Made by a program: the position numbers and the translations under genes
The notes under the pieces: model-generated
What the model saw: only the letters and a program-made list of their open reading frames with translations
What the model was told of the DNA's origin: nothing
Databases searched by the model: none
Shown: positions 36,813-45,093 of the stretch, in pieces
How the letters are laid out: the number at the start of each line of letters is the position of its first letter
Numbering within the stretch: position 1 is the stretch's first letter
NCBI GenBank assembly: GCA_035345875.1
Contig: DAORDH010000006.1
Location: forward strand, 1-64,000
Origin: UBA2033 sp035345875
GTDB taxonomy: Bacteria; Spirochaetota; Leptospiria; Leptospirales; Leptospiraceae
Direction of reading: 5' to 3'
Length of the DNA: 64,000 bases

Positions 36813-39149
36813 ATGAAAAATCAATTTGGATATGCAACCTATCGCTTAAAGATAATTCTTCCTGAGAATTCCAAAAACCATCAACTTTCTTTGAGATTGG
36901 TTAATTTACTCACAGCGTCCAACGTATATGTGAATGATATACTTATTTATAAGAGTGGCAAAATTTCAAAAACACCTGAAAATTCAGAGGCACAAATACT
37001 TCCAGCATCGGTAAATTTACCTCAGCTAGAAAAAGAATTTTTATTAACAATTCAGATTTCCAATTTTCATCAAAACAAAGGCGGGATTTACTCTGCACCG
37101 GAACTAGGTTCTCAGTTAGCAATCTCAGGTCGAAGGGAAAAGCAAGTCGCAATTGATATGTTACTCTTTGGCTCCATTATTATTATGGGGATTTATCATA
37201 TCGTATTATTAGTGATTAGGAGAAAGGATACATCAAATTTATTTTTTGGAATATTTTGTATTTTGCTAAGCACAAGAATTGCTATTATGGGGGAAAGGAT
37301 TTTTATCCATTGGTTTCCGAAGCCGGGTTACGATTTTTATATGCGATTGGAATTAATTAGCTACTTTCTTGCCATTCCCTCATTTACTTTGTATGTAAAA
37401 AGCTTGTATCCAAATTTAATAGGTAAATGGATTGCAGTTGTGTCTATTTTCTTTGGTGTATTATATTCTTTAATAAGTATACTAACGCATGCATCTATAT
37501 TTACGAATTTGATTTTTCAGTCTTCCTTAATTCTGATTTTTATTGGTATTTATATTATAATTGCAATCACTAGGGCATGGTTTAAAAAGTTACAGGGAGC
37601 CAAAAGTTTTTTATTTGGATTCTTTATTTTGTTTTTGAGTTCGCTTAACGATATAGTAAATTCGTTAACAAATGAATTTAATACAGGGATTTACATCGTT
37701 CCTGTTGGTCTTTTGATTTTTATTTTCTCACAGTCCTATCTTTTATCGGTTCGTTATTCAAATGCATTTCAGAAAATTGAAGAATTATCTTCTAACCTTT
37801 TCGAATTAAATACTACTTTGGAGCAAAAGGTAATCAATCGAACAAAAGAATTACATTCAACATTAACAGAAGTGCAAAACCTAAAAGAAAAGCAAGACGC
37901 AGACTATTTCTTAACGTCTCTTCTCATCGACCCATTAAAAACCCATGATATAACAGGTGATAAAGTCAAAATTGAATTTAAAATACAAGAAAAGAAACAA
38001 TTTACATATCAGAATAATACGAAAGGAATTGGAGGAGACTTATGCCTAGCTAAAACAATTATTTTAAAAAACAGATCTTATAGTCTATTTGTAAATGCGG
38101 ATGCAATGGGCAAATCTCTTATGGGTGCTGGTGGAGTTATTGTATTAGGGTCGGTAATGAAAGCATGTATCGAAAGAACAATTCAAACTCCCACTGAAAA
38201 ATTATTATATCCGGAACGTTGGTTAAAAAATATTTTCTTAGAGCTTCATAAAATCTTTGAATCTTTTAATGGCTATATGTTAACTTCGATTGTGATTGGT
38301 CTTGTTGATGAGAAAACAGGTTTAGTGTATTTTATAAATGCAGAACATCCTTATGTAATTTTATATAGATCCCAAAAAGCAAAATTTATAGAAAGCCAAA
38401 TCCATTTTTCGAAACTTGGGATCGGGAATGAAGATTCTACAATTTGGATTCAGACCTTTCAAATGAAGCCAAATGATGTAATACTAGTTGGCTCAGATGG
38501 AAAAGATGAATTATTGAAATATGATAAACATGGTAATACTTCTATTGTTTCTGATTATAAGTATTTTTTAAAAATAGTAGAAGAGGCGAATGGAAATATT
38601 GATAGTATTTTCGAAATTTTGAATTCGAAGCTAGAACAATTAATAGATGACCTTTCTTTGCTTCGTTTATCTTATTTAGAAAATAATAAACCTCAAGTGC
38701 AAACTACAATTATAGATAAAATAAAAGATGATATTTCTAAAGGCATAATTCTTTTTAAAAATAAAGACTATATAAATGCATTGAACGTTTTTCAAGATAT
38801 TTTGAAGCATCAGCCAGAAAATGAGATTGTGATCCGTTATGCGAATGCCTGTGCAATAAAAATGGAAGATTTTAAATTAGCATTGGAGTATGGATTACAG
38901 TTAATCGAAATTCGACCTGATAAAAGCTTTCCTATATTTCAAACATCGATCCTAGCACGTAGGAATAATCAGCTATTACTTGCAGCTGATTTAGGAGAAA
39001 GATATAGACTTAGAAATCCAAAGAATATAAAAAATCTGTTTTCATTGATCGAAACTCATTCCAAGATGGGGAATCATTCTAGAATCGAAAAACTCTTAAA
39101 AGAAATAAGAACTATAAATCCAAATCATCCACTATTACATAAATTTTAA
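36813..39149 (+). CDS. 7TMR-DISM SpoIIE-type phosphatase with TPR tail (5' end frameshifted)
   Basis: The open part encodes 778 residues. It holds the rest of the periplasmic 7TMR-DISMED2 domain (to about 100), seven membrane helices (about 115-325) and a coiled coil ending in the VINRTKELHSTL linker. The SpoIIE/PP2C domain (about 370-630) has IGGDLCLAKT, NADAMGKSLMGAGG, NAEHPYVILYR and LVGSDGKDELL. A C-terminal TPR region (about 640-778, YINALNVFQDILKHQPENE) follows. The catalytic domain is a close paralog of that in the HAMP protein at 6594. The first ATG in frame falls inside the sensor domain, so the true start is at about 36550, across a frameshift. If the shift is real the protein would lack its signal peptide. 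Confidence 0.85.
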   Translation: MKNQFGYATYRLKIILPENSKNHQLSLRLVNLLTASNVYVNDILIYKSGKISKTPENSEAQILPASVNLPQLEKEFLLTIQISNFHQNKGGIYSAPELGSQLAISGRREKQVAIDMLLFGSIIIMGIYHIVLLVIRRKDTSNLFFGIFCILLSTRIAIMGERIFIHWFPKPGYDFYMRLELISYFLAIPSFTLYVKSLYPNLIGKWIAVVSIFFGVLYSLISILTHASIFTNLIFQSSLILIFIGIYIIIAITRAWFKKLQGAKSFLFGFFILFLSSLNDIVNSLTNEFNTGIYIVPVGLLIFIFSQSYLLSVRYSNAFQKIEELSSNLFELNTTLEQKVINRTKELHSTLTEVQNLKEKQDADYFLTSLLIDPLKTHDITGDKVKIEFKIQEKKQFTYQNNTKGIGGDLCLAKTIILKNRSYSLFVNADAMGKSLMGAGGVIVLGSVMKACIERTIQTPTEKLLYPERWLKNIFLELHKIFESFNGYMLTSIVIGLVDEKTGLVYFINAEHPYVILYRSQKAKFIESQIHFSKLGIGNEDSTIWIQTFQMKPNDVILVGSDGKDELLKYDKHGNTSIVSDYKYFLKIVEEANGNIDSIFEILNSKLEQLIDDLSLLRLSYLENNKPQVQTTIIDKIKDDISKGIILFKNKDYINALNVFQDILKHQPENEIVIRYANACAIKMEDFKLALEYGLQLIEIRPDKSFPIFQTSILARRNNQLLLAADLGERYRLRNPKNIKNLFSLIETHSKMGNHSRIEKLLKEIRTINPNHPLLHKF

Positions 39150-39523
39150 AGATTTATACTCTCCTTCATTGAATGAATCTCACCTCAAATCATCTGGAGT
39201 TGGAAAATATCCCTTATTTCTTTTCAGACATTTTATTCTGAAATCACTTTGAAAATTTCACACAAGATTTTTAATTCTCTCTAACACCGATAAAGAGGCT
39301 GGGGAAACGTGAGTGCTTATTCAAATACATAAAGAAAAGTCCCATTTGAAAAAAATGCGATAGGTCTAACACTACTCAACATTTCCCCAATTGGATCTGT
39401 GCGGTTTAGTAAGTGCAATCGAGTAAATTAATTTATAAAATTACCTTCCTTTCGCTGTCATCGGTCTTAATCGTTGATAGATTTGGAGAAAGCTATCAAG
39501 ATAAAAAGGGGCTTAGCCCCTTA
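39150..39523. other. gene-free stretch between convergent genes
   Basis: 374 bp between the end of the SpoIIE gene and the end of the DUF1566 lipoprotein gene. Apart from the terminator at its right end I see no open frame or repeat that I can support. Confidence 0.5.
39502..39522 (-). terminator. Rho-independent terminator of the DUF1566 lipoprotein gene
   Basis: On the minus strand, immediately after the TAA: a stem AAGGGGC/GCCCCTT with a TAA loop, followed by TTTTT counting the end of the stem. The seven-pair GC-rich stem in AT-rich sequence is convincing. Confidence 0.88.
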
Positions 39524-41014
39524 TTAGTTTCTAATGCATCTAAGATTTTTTAAGGTTGTTTTTTGCGCTTGGTAAATATTTGTTTGGAATGGACCTGTAT
39601 TTGAAACCTCATTCGCAAATCCTGATAACACAGATTGATTTGACCAATAATTTAACCCTAAAGAGCTAGGCCAACCATTTGGATTTTTTGCATAGATAGG
39701 AAAGAATCCAGTTAATTCATTGAGTGTGGGAGCTCTCCAAGTTCCAGCGGCAAATCCACCGTATGTTCTAATATTGCAATAGTTAAAGATAGGACTTCCA
39801 TTCGCTGCTTGTCCTGTGTCAGTTCCACCGTTACAACTATTGTCATTCGTTGCACAAAATTGAAAATCTGTTGGTGTTCCAGAACAATTTCCTGTAGAAG
39901 TATTATAAGTTTCTCCTTCACTGCAAATATAAACCTTTTTATTCATTATATTTGTATTTGCAGAGGCATCTACTATGGTTAAATAAGAGTTATCCGCTGA
40001 CCGAATCGCAGAAACTTTAAAGGTTTTTGAATCGATATCAGAAGGCGTATAATTTGCTCTACATCCTATCGCACTTACAGTGACATCTGCATTTGTATTA
40101 TAAGAAAGTGTGGTAGAAGAACCAGTTGCACAGCTTCCATCCGAGTTACAAGCAGGAGTTCCATTGGCTCTGAGGCATTTAGTAATGCTTGGTACAGAAG
40201 AAGTGGTGGCTGAAAAAGAAAACGGTATTACGAGCAAGTTAAATGTATTGTTGGAATAAACAAGTGTTTGTGCTACTTTTAAAGTATAGGTAGCGGTTGA
40301 CACATTTGAATCTGCTAGTCCAACTTTACAAGCAATTGCTTTAACGATAGTTCCTGTAATATCAATCAGAATGGGTGAAGTATAAAGAGTTCCATTTCCA
40401 GAACAATTTGGATCCGTTGGATTTAACCCACGATTAAAATAGATATTTGCGTCTAACGTTGCACTCGATAGACTGATACTTTGGTCTTTTGAATAAATTC
40501 CAGTTGCTACGTTAAAGGAGGGTGCGCTCACTTGACCTTGAATGGTAACAAGAACTTGGTATTCTTTTGTTGAACTGTCTTCAGCAATCACGGTATATAC
40601 GATTCCTCCGCTAAAATCATTTGCAGTCACTCCTGAAATTTGATCTATATTACCGATCTTAACCGATTTTCCATTGGATGTAAAAGTAGCAACTAGACTA
40701 GATAGATTGGTTCCGAGGGGAACTTCTAGATTAATCACATTGCTAGAAATGGAAGAGGTTGCTGCAATTCCCAAAAAAGAATAGGAAGTAATGTCTTTTG
40801 TGTTTGATTGAGGAGTGGAAGAATTTACAGTTCCATTCGAAATGAATTGGGAATAGGAATTTCCATTTACAAGTCCGAATAGGAGTCCGGAAGGACTATT
40901 GATATCAAAACGAGATTTTTTTGCTTGTAGGCATCCAAATAGGAAAAGGACTAAAATGATAAAGTAAGTTTTCGTAATTAGAAATGTATTTTGTTTTGTG
41001 CTAAGTTGTTTCAT
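39524..41014 (-). CDS. lipoprotein with Ig/FN3-like repeats and DUF1566 domain
   Basis: A 496-residue lipoprotein (LFLFGC, Cys28). Residues about 75-160 resemble a short beta domain common in surface proteins (VINLEVPLGTNLSSLVATF, then ITVIAEDSSTKEYQVLVTI). Next come two chitobiase/FN3-like units (SIYFNRG-like and VKAIACKVGLADSNVSTATYTL). The C-terminal 140 residues form a DUF1566 domain (GTWRAPTLNELTGFF, NYWSNQSVLSG, LRCIRN), a family frequent in Leptospira lipoproteins. Several Cys suggest disulfides. Probably outer-membrane exposed; function unknown. Confidence 0.82.
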   Translation of the reverse strand: MKQLSTKQNTFLITKTYFIILVLFLFGCLQAKKSRFDINSPSGLLFGLVNGNSYSQFISNGTVNSSTPQSNTKDITSYSFLGIAATSSISSNVINLEVPLGTNLSSLVATFTSNGKSVKIGNIDQISGVTANDFSGGIVYTVIAEDSSTKEYQVLVTIQGQVSAPSFNVATGIYSKDQSISLSSATLDANIYFNRGLNPTDPNCSGNGTLYTSPILIDITGTIVKAIACKVGLADSNVSTATYTLKVAQTLVYSNNTFNLLVIPFSFSATTSSVPSITKCLRANGTPACNSDGSCATGSSTTLSYNTNADVTVSAIGCRANYTPSDIDSKTFKVSAIRSADNSYLTIVDASANTNIMNKKVYICSEGETYNTSTGNCSGTPTDFQFCATNDNSCNGGTDTGQAANGSPIFNYCNIRTYGGFAAGTWRAPTLNELTGFFPIYAKNPNGWPSSLGLNYWSNQSVLSGFANEVSNTGPFQTNIYQAQKTTLKNLRCIRN

Positions 41015-41380
41015 TGTTTTTATTTTTGATTCTAGTTTGTTAAATATTATTAATCTATTCTAATGATAATAACAGGGCAGACAAATTAGATTTGCAAAAT
41101 TTAAAAAACTTTTAGTAAAAAATATATTGACTAGGAAACCTTCTTTTTGCTGCAAGTGTAATCACTTGGAAAAAGGATTCCCGTTTGTTTTAAAAATCTC
41201 TCTATTGGAAAGAATCGAGATTTATTTCTTCTCTTTTAAACTTTCAAATTCTTGTTTCAGGTGAACACTGTGGAAGATGTTCAATGAAAGCGAGCCGATA
41301 GGTGTTAGGTAGACAAAACTAAATCAATAGAACGTTTTTCTGAGATTTGTAATTTTCTAAAATCATTTTAAGAGGATAGA
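41015..41380. other. gene-free stretch
   Basis: 366 bp of AT-rich sequence. At about 41138-41176 there is an imperfect hairpin, with CAAGTG-TAAT-CACTTG as its inner stem flanked by CTTTTT and AAAAAG, of unknown role. No open frame that I can support. Confidence 0.45.
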
Positions 41381-41756
41381 TATAAAAAAATAATCACACT
41401 AATAATATTAACAATGATTCGAATCAGATGCACAGGGGTAGACACGGAACACGATCCGAAATGCTCGTGAAGGATGGGCATTGGATAAGGAAACATGTAA
41501 TGCACTACTACCCACGTTTTATGGCAAAACGGATCCTGATCTTCAAAGGATATACAATGGCATGCTAGCGAGTTGTCTGTTGTATAACGTAGAAAAGTAT
41601 CAATGTGAAAAAAAACTAATGTTTTTCCCTTCATCGGAAAAAGTTTATAAAATGGAGGGATTCGCTGGATACAGGATAAGGTCAAAAAAAGCCAACATCA
41701 GAACTCATCCTGAATCTATAGTGGTTGCGACTCTCGATCAAAGAGATCGAAAATGA
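41381..41756 (+). pseudogene. decayed small lipoprotein gene
   Basis: Reading 41381 onward gives YKKIITLIILTMIRIRCTG, which looks like a lipoprotein signal peptide with lipid Cys. An AGAGG lies upstream, but no start codon is present where one should be. The frame then stops at 41468 (DPKCS, then a stop). The next frame continues with GWALDKETCNALLPTFYGKT and further Cys-containing residues up to 41756. So it is a gene of about 120 codons with a lost start and one frameshift. No known family recognised. The second part could in principle be a separate 91-residue protein beginning at a TTG. Confidence 0.45.
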
Positions 41757-41889
41757 CACTGTCGCGGTTCCAAGCTAGTAAATTGGGAAAAAGTGTCTCA
41801 TTGTTTTTATAAAACCACCATTGAATCAAATGGAACTCACGTTGACTTAATTGAAACTCTATAAACTCTGTCCTTAGAAGTATATAGAT

Positions 41890-43173
41890 ATGAAACAAAT
41901 TAACATTGGACTCATTGGAGCTGGAACAGTAGGCTCTGGATTAATAGAAATATTACACTCTCATAGAAAGCAAATCTTAGATAGAACGGGTATTGATCTA
42001 AATCTAGTAAAAATATGTGATACGGACACATCTCGAATTCCTTCCTATTTCAAAGGGGAAGCTGTTACCGATTTTAAAAAAATAACAGAGGACCCTAAAA
42101 TCCAAGTTGTAGTTGAATTAGTCGGTGGAACAGGGATTGCCTACGAAATTGTGAAATCAGCTCTTTCGAATGGGAAAGCAGTTGTGACTGCAAACAAAGC
42201 ATTGCTCTCCGAAAAAGGACCTGAGTTATTCCAATTAGCGGAAGAAAAAAAAGTAGAAATAGGATATGAGGCAAGTGTCGGGGGGGCAATCCCTGTTATT
42301 CGCTCTATCAAGACAGGTCTTGTAGCCAATGATTTTCAATCTATCTTTGGGATTTTAAATGGAACTACAAATTATATTCTCACTAAAATGGAAGAGGATA
42401 ATATCGGTTATGCGGATGCTCTTAAACAAGCACAAGACTTGGGATTTGCGGAAAAAGATCCTACTTTCGATGTGGAAGGAATTGATGCAGCGCATAAACT
42501 TTCTATTTTAATCGGCATAGCATTTAATAAAAAAATAAAAATCAGTGATATTCATATAGAAGGAATTTCAAAATTATCTGAGGCAGAAATCCATGCTGCA
42601 AAACTACTTGGTCTTAGAATTAAATTATTAGCTGTATGTAAACAAGTAGGGGATCATTTAGAAGCGAGAGTTGAACCTACAATGATTCCACTAACGCATC
42701 CAATTGCGAGTGTTCGAAATGAAATGAATGCAATTTTTTTCGAAACTAGTTTTTCTGGTCCAAGTATGCTACTTGGTAAGGGAGCAGGTTCTCTTCCTAC
42801 TGCTTCTGCCATCATATCCGATCTTGTATTTTATGGATCTAGGTTAAATGAGTTGGGAGAAATAAAAGAAAAAAATCTATTTGAAGAAGGAAAACTGACA
42901 CCTCCAGGAGAGATAAAAGCTAGATACTATTTAAGATTTAAAACAGTTGATAGACCTGGCGTTTTGGGAGAGTTAACGAGTATAATTGGAAGAAATTTAG
43001 TTTCCATTTCCTCTATGCGACAAAACGAATCAAATTCAGAACCTGTTGAACTGATTATCATTACACATGAAGCGTTAGAAAAAGATGTTAGAAATTCACT
43101 TATGGAGATTGATAAGCGTTCGGATATCATTAAAGGCAAATCGATTATGATTCGCCTAGAGGATCTAATTTGA
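41890..43173 (+). CDS. hom: homoserine dehydrogenase
   Basis: A 427-residue NAD(P)-dependent enzyme that reduces aspartate semialdehyde to homoserine, the branch point to threonine and methionine. The N-terminal Rossmann motif GLIGAGTVGSG, then VVTANKALLSE, the signature GILNGTTNYILTKM, the catalytic region FDVEGIDAAHKLSIL, and a C-terminal ACT domain (about 345-425; FKTVDRPGVLGELTSIIGRN) that usually binds threonine as a feedback inhibitor. Length fits the stand-alone monofunctional form. The stop overlaps the TTG start of the next gene. Confidence 0.96.
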   Translation: MKQINIGLIGAGTVGSGLIEILHSHRKQILDRTGIDLNLVKICDTDTSRIPSYFKGEAVTDFKKITEDPKIQVVVELVGGTGIAYEIVKSALSNGKAVVTANKALLSEKGPELFQLAEEKKVEIGYEASVGGAIPVIRSIKTGLVANDFQSIFGILNGTTNYILTKMEEDNIGYADALKQAQDLGFAEKDPTFDVEGIDAAHKLSILIGIAFNKKIKISDIHIEGISKLSEAEIHAAKLLGLRIKLLAVCKQVGDHLEARVEPTMIPLTHPIASVRNEMNAIFFETSFSGPSMLLGKGAGSLPTASAIISDLVFYGSRLNELGEIKEKNLFEEGKLTPPGEIKARYYLRFKTVDRPGVLGELTSIIGRNLVSISSMRQNESNSEPVELIIITHEALEKDVRNSLMEIDKRSDIIKGKSIMIRLEDLI

Positions 43174-43493
43174 ATCGATGCACGATATCAGAGCATAGAT
43201 TAGAAAAAGAGAAACATCTAGATATTTTTTTCGAAACTGAGCCACATTTAGAGACGTATGAAGCAGAAGTGGATCAGTTTTCTTTACTTTTGTCACAAAA
43301 AAAAATTTTTTGTAGAAAGAAACAAGCGCACAGAAAAATCTATTTAGAGTATGAAGGTGAAGTATCAGCAAATAGAGGAAATATAAAGATTTTGTGGAAA
43401 GGTTTTTATGAAAATAGTCTATCCTTCTTCTTAGAAGAGATTGACTTATTTTTATTAAAGGAAAATCTTTTACGGATAGATGCAAGATCTTGA
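43170..43493 (+). CDS. conserved-looking small protein coupled to hom
   Basis: A 107-residue soluble, charged protein starting at TTG, whose first bases overlap the hom stop (TTGA), a sign of translational coupling. It has no signal peptide. Composition (KIYLEYEGEVSANRGNIKIL, then a helix-rich C-terminus) looks like a small alpha/beta fold, but I recognise no family. A similar-length open frame exists on the other strand at 43165-43485, but it lacks any start signal and this strand has the operon logic. Confidence 0.55.
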   Translation: MNRCTISEHRLEKEKHLDIFFETEPHLETYEAEVDQFSLLLSQKKIFCRKKQAHRKIYLEYEGEVSANRGNIKILWKGFYENSLSFFLEEIDLFLLKENLLRIDARS

Positions 43494-43877
43494 TTGATGG
43501 AAATGGAAATGAGAGAAATTAATTTCGATGCATTAGTTGTAAAAGAAAGAATTGAAGTAATCAATGATACTAAGGTTCAGATTTTATATTTTGTTGGTCA
43601 AATCGACCAAAATAATTCCTACACAATTTCTGATAATATAAATGCTTTTTTTGAATCAGGAACTTTCAATACAATACTAGATCTTTCCAATTTAGTTTAT
43701 GTTAATAGCATTGGTCTTGCTGCAATACTTGCTATTATAAAAAAGACCCAAGAACACTCCGCTAAATTATCTATTGGCGGAATTAATCCAAAAATTCATA
43801 TTATCATCCAATTACTAGATTTAACAAACCAAGTAGAAGTTTTTTCTTCTGTTGAAAAAGCATTGGAAGCTTGGTAA
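43494..43877 (+). CDS. STAS-domain protein (anti-sigma factor antagonist-like)
   Basis: A 127-residue single STAS domain, as in SpoIIAA/RsbV. The core LDLSNLVYVNSIGLAAILAIIKKT carries the Ser that is phosphorylated in relatives, here in NSIG rather than DSSG. The next helix follows, then KLSIGGINPKIHIIIQLLDL. In such systems a GHKL kinase phosphorylates the Ser and a SpoIIE phosphatase removes it. Both types occur elsewhere in this window but none is adjacent. The start could be the TTG at 43494 or one of the ATGs at 43497, 43503 or 43509. It starts directly after the previous gene's stop and is 80 bases before the FIST gene. Confidence 0.85.
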   Translation: MMEMEMREINFDALVVKERIEVINDTKVQILYFVGQIDQNNSYTISDNINAFFESGTFNTILDLSNLVYVNSIGLAAILAIIKKTQEHSAKLSIGGINPKIHIIIQLLDLTNQVEVFSSVEKALEAW

Positions 43878-43957
43878 AAAATAAAAAAAACTTCTAGTAA
43901 ATTATTCTAAATTCATAAACCTGTTGTTTTAAAGAATGAACATAGGTTACCTTTTAG

Positions 43958-45091
43958 ATGAAGATAGAACAATATATTTTTGAAAACCAACAAATCGACT
44001 ACTCCCAATTAAAAGAAAATAGAGAAACACAAGTCTTATTTTTATTCGGAGCAAGGGAAATCTTTGAGAAAAAGGAAATTTTTCAGAAACTAAAAGGTTT
44101 TTTTCCAAATGCTATTTTCTTTGGGTGCACAACTTCTGGTGAGATATTCAAAAATGGAGTCTATGATTTAACGTTAACTGTTACTGCTCTTCAGTTTGAA
44201 AAAACTAAAGTAAAATTTGCAAATACTAAACTAGTTGAGTGGAAAGATAGTTATACAGCGGGTAAGTTTTTAGCAAATTCATTGGATCATGATAATTTGA
44301 CACATGTTCTTGTCTTGTCTGATGGAATTCATGTAAATGGTAGTGATCTTACAAAAGGAATCAGTGATCATTTACCGACGGGTGTAGGTTTAACAGGAGG
44401 TTTGTCTGGAGACGCCGCCCGTTTTGAAAAAACATTTGTTCTTGTGGATGATACACCAGAAGAAGGAGCAATCAGTGTTTTGGGTCTTTATGGAAAAGAG
44501 ATTCAAATCGGGTCTGCTTCTATGGGAGGATGGGATATTTTTGGACCAGAAAGAAGAATTACGAAATCAAAAGGTAATGTTCTTTTCGAATTAGATGGAG
44601 AGCCAGTATTAACCCTTTATAAAAAATATCTAGGTGATGCAGCAAAAGATTTACCAGCCTCAGCCCTTCGATTCCCGCTCAATTTAAAAATTGATAATTT
44701 AGAAACAGGTGTAGTTAGAACGATTTTAGGTATGAATGAAGAGGAAGGTAGTCTAACGTTTGCAGGCGATATGCCTGAGGGAGCGTATACGAATTTAATG
44801 AAGGCGAATTATGATCGGTTAATTGATGGAGCTTCTGGTGCGGCAGAATTTACCAGCAAGAAAAATAAAGATAAGAATCCAGAACTTGCATTACTCATTA
44901 GCTGTGTTGGTCGAAAGCTTGTTTTAGACCAGAGAGTCGAAGAAGAAATTGAGGCAGTTAGAGATGTATATGGAGAGAATACTATTATAACAGGCTTTTA
45001 CTCTTACGGAGAAATTTCTCCTTTTACTCCTGATGCTAAATGTTCTTTGCATAACCAAACTATGACGATTACTACATTCTCAGAAAAATAA
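43958..45091 (+). CDS. FIST N/FIST C domain sensor protein
   Basis: A 377-residue soluble protein made of a FIST N-terminal domain (FPNAIFFGCTTSGEIF, LTVTALQFEKTKVKFANT, THVLVLSDGIHVNG, TGGLSGDAARFEKTFVL) and a FIST C-terminal domain (NYDRLIDGASGAAE, ALLISCVGRKLVLDQRVEEE, ITGFYSYGEISPF). FIST domains are thought to be small-molecule (possibly amino acid) sensors and are often joined to signalling outputs. Here the output is a separate gene: a GGDEF-EAL protein starting two bases after its stop. No signal peptide. Confidence 0.92.
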   Translation: MKIEQYIFENQQIDYSQLKENRETQVLFLFGAREIFEKKEIFQKLKGFFPNAIFFGCTTSGEIFKNGVYDLTLTVTALQFEKTKVKFANTKLVEWKDSYTAGKFLANSLDHDNLTHVLVLSDGIHVNGSDLTKGISDHLPTGVGLTGGLSGDAARFEKTFVLVDDTPEEGAISVLGLYGKEIQIGSASMGGWDIFGPERRITKSKGNVLFELDGEPVLTLYKKYLGDAAKDLPASALRFPLNLKIDNLETGVVRTILGMNEEEGSLTFAGDMPEGAYTNLMKANYDRLIDGASGAAEFTSKKNKDKNPELALLISCVGRKLVLDQRVEEEIEAVRDVYGENTIITGFYSYGEISPFTPDAKCSLHNQTMTITTFSEK

Positions 45092-45093
45092 AA

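Noticed and set aside
43165..43485. 106-codon minus-strand open frame opposite the gene after hom
   Set aside because: No start signal; the plus-strand frame overlaps the hom stop by TTGA and fits the operon.
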